From the NCBI GenBank assembly GCA_009760855.2, contig WPIO01000002.1, positions 9,706,001 through 9,770,000 on the forward strand: a stretch of 64,000 bases of DNA, read 5' to 3'. This DNA is from Cristatella mucedo. Its lineage: Eukaryota; Bryozoa; Phylactolaemata; Cristatellidae. The notes under the pieces were generated by a model, which was not told the origin of the DNA, did no database searches, and worked only from the letters and a program-made list of their open reading frames with translations. Positions within the stretch are counted from its first letter, which is position 1. Every line of letters begins with the position of its first letter. A program made the position numbers and the translations under genes. Shown here piece by piece: positions 63,931-64,000 of the stretch.

Positions 63931-64000
63931 GTAGGGTTTCCAGAAGGCTTGCTAATTTCTTGCTTCGTGCGTTTATTTCGACTTTGTTCCCTAACTAGAG

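Noticed and set aside
1-64000. CRISPR arrays, bacterial operons or phage-like systems
   Set aside because: No spaced direct-repeat arrays or prokaryotic gene organisation; spliced animal genes and retroelements account for the readable content.

Overview
The window is nuclear DNA of an animal, probably an invertebrate with a large, repeat-rich genome. The evidence is spliced genes with GT-AG introns of 0.1 to about 9 kb, animal protein families (BTB-BACK-Kelch, EXD1, TIM14/DNAJC19), and abundant LINE and tRNA-derived SINE copies ending in ATT or ATTT microsatellites. The species cannot be named from the sequence alone.

Three genes can be assembled exon by exon. (1) A Kelch-like (KLHL-type) gene on the + strand, 17783-26963, has three coding exons giving about 710 aa. 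Exon 2 (19197-20777) is a very GC-rich island in AT-richer DNA. (2) A complete DNAJC19/TIM14 (PAM18) gene on the - strand, 49657-28763, has six coding exons, all phase-consistent, giving a 116-aa mitochondrial import J-protein. Its first coding exon appears to be only the ATG. (3) An EXD1-like gene on the + strand, 49785 to beyond the window end, has an N-terminal Sm-like (LSM) exon and then, after about 9 kb, exons of a DEDD-type 3'-5' exonuclease-like domain in which the first catalytic Asp is replaced. Genes 1 and 2 are tail to tail. Genes 2 and 3 are head to head with only 127 bp between their start codons, so they probably share a bidirectional promoter.

Nearly everything else is transposon-derived. 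LINE family A (CR1/L2-like; YADDTQ reverse transcriptase, 3' end with an ATT tail) is present in about 20 truncated copies on both strands. LINE family B is a related, older family. SINE1 has a tRNA-like head and a 3' tail matching LINE A, so LINE A is its likely driver. SINE2 is a second tRNA-derived family with an ATTT tail. There are also LTR-like remnants (1-625, 5270-5650, 9960-10220), short inverted-repeat DNA elements (2440-3030, 7945-8260, 50152-50562), and an array of repeats of about 170 bp with two oppositely oriented arms (10250-11615).

Nested insertions can be read directly. A TTTGTTG target duplication brackets a rearranged LINE A copy inside LINE B (35802-37346). An AAATGC duplication brackets a young LINE A inside an older inverted LINE A (23452-24215). 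From 1 to about 17.4 kb I find no convincing host gene. A CpG-dense stretch at 12400-12680 is the only candidate upstream promoter there.
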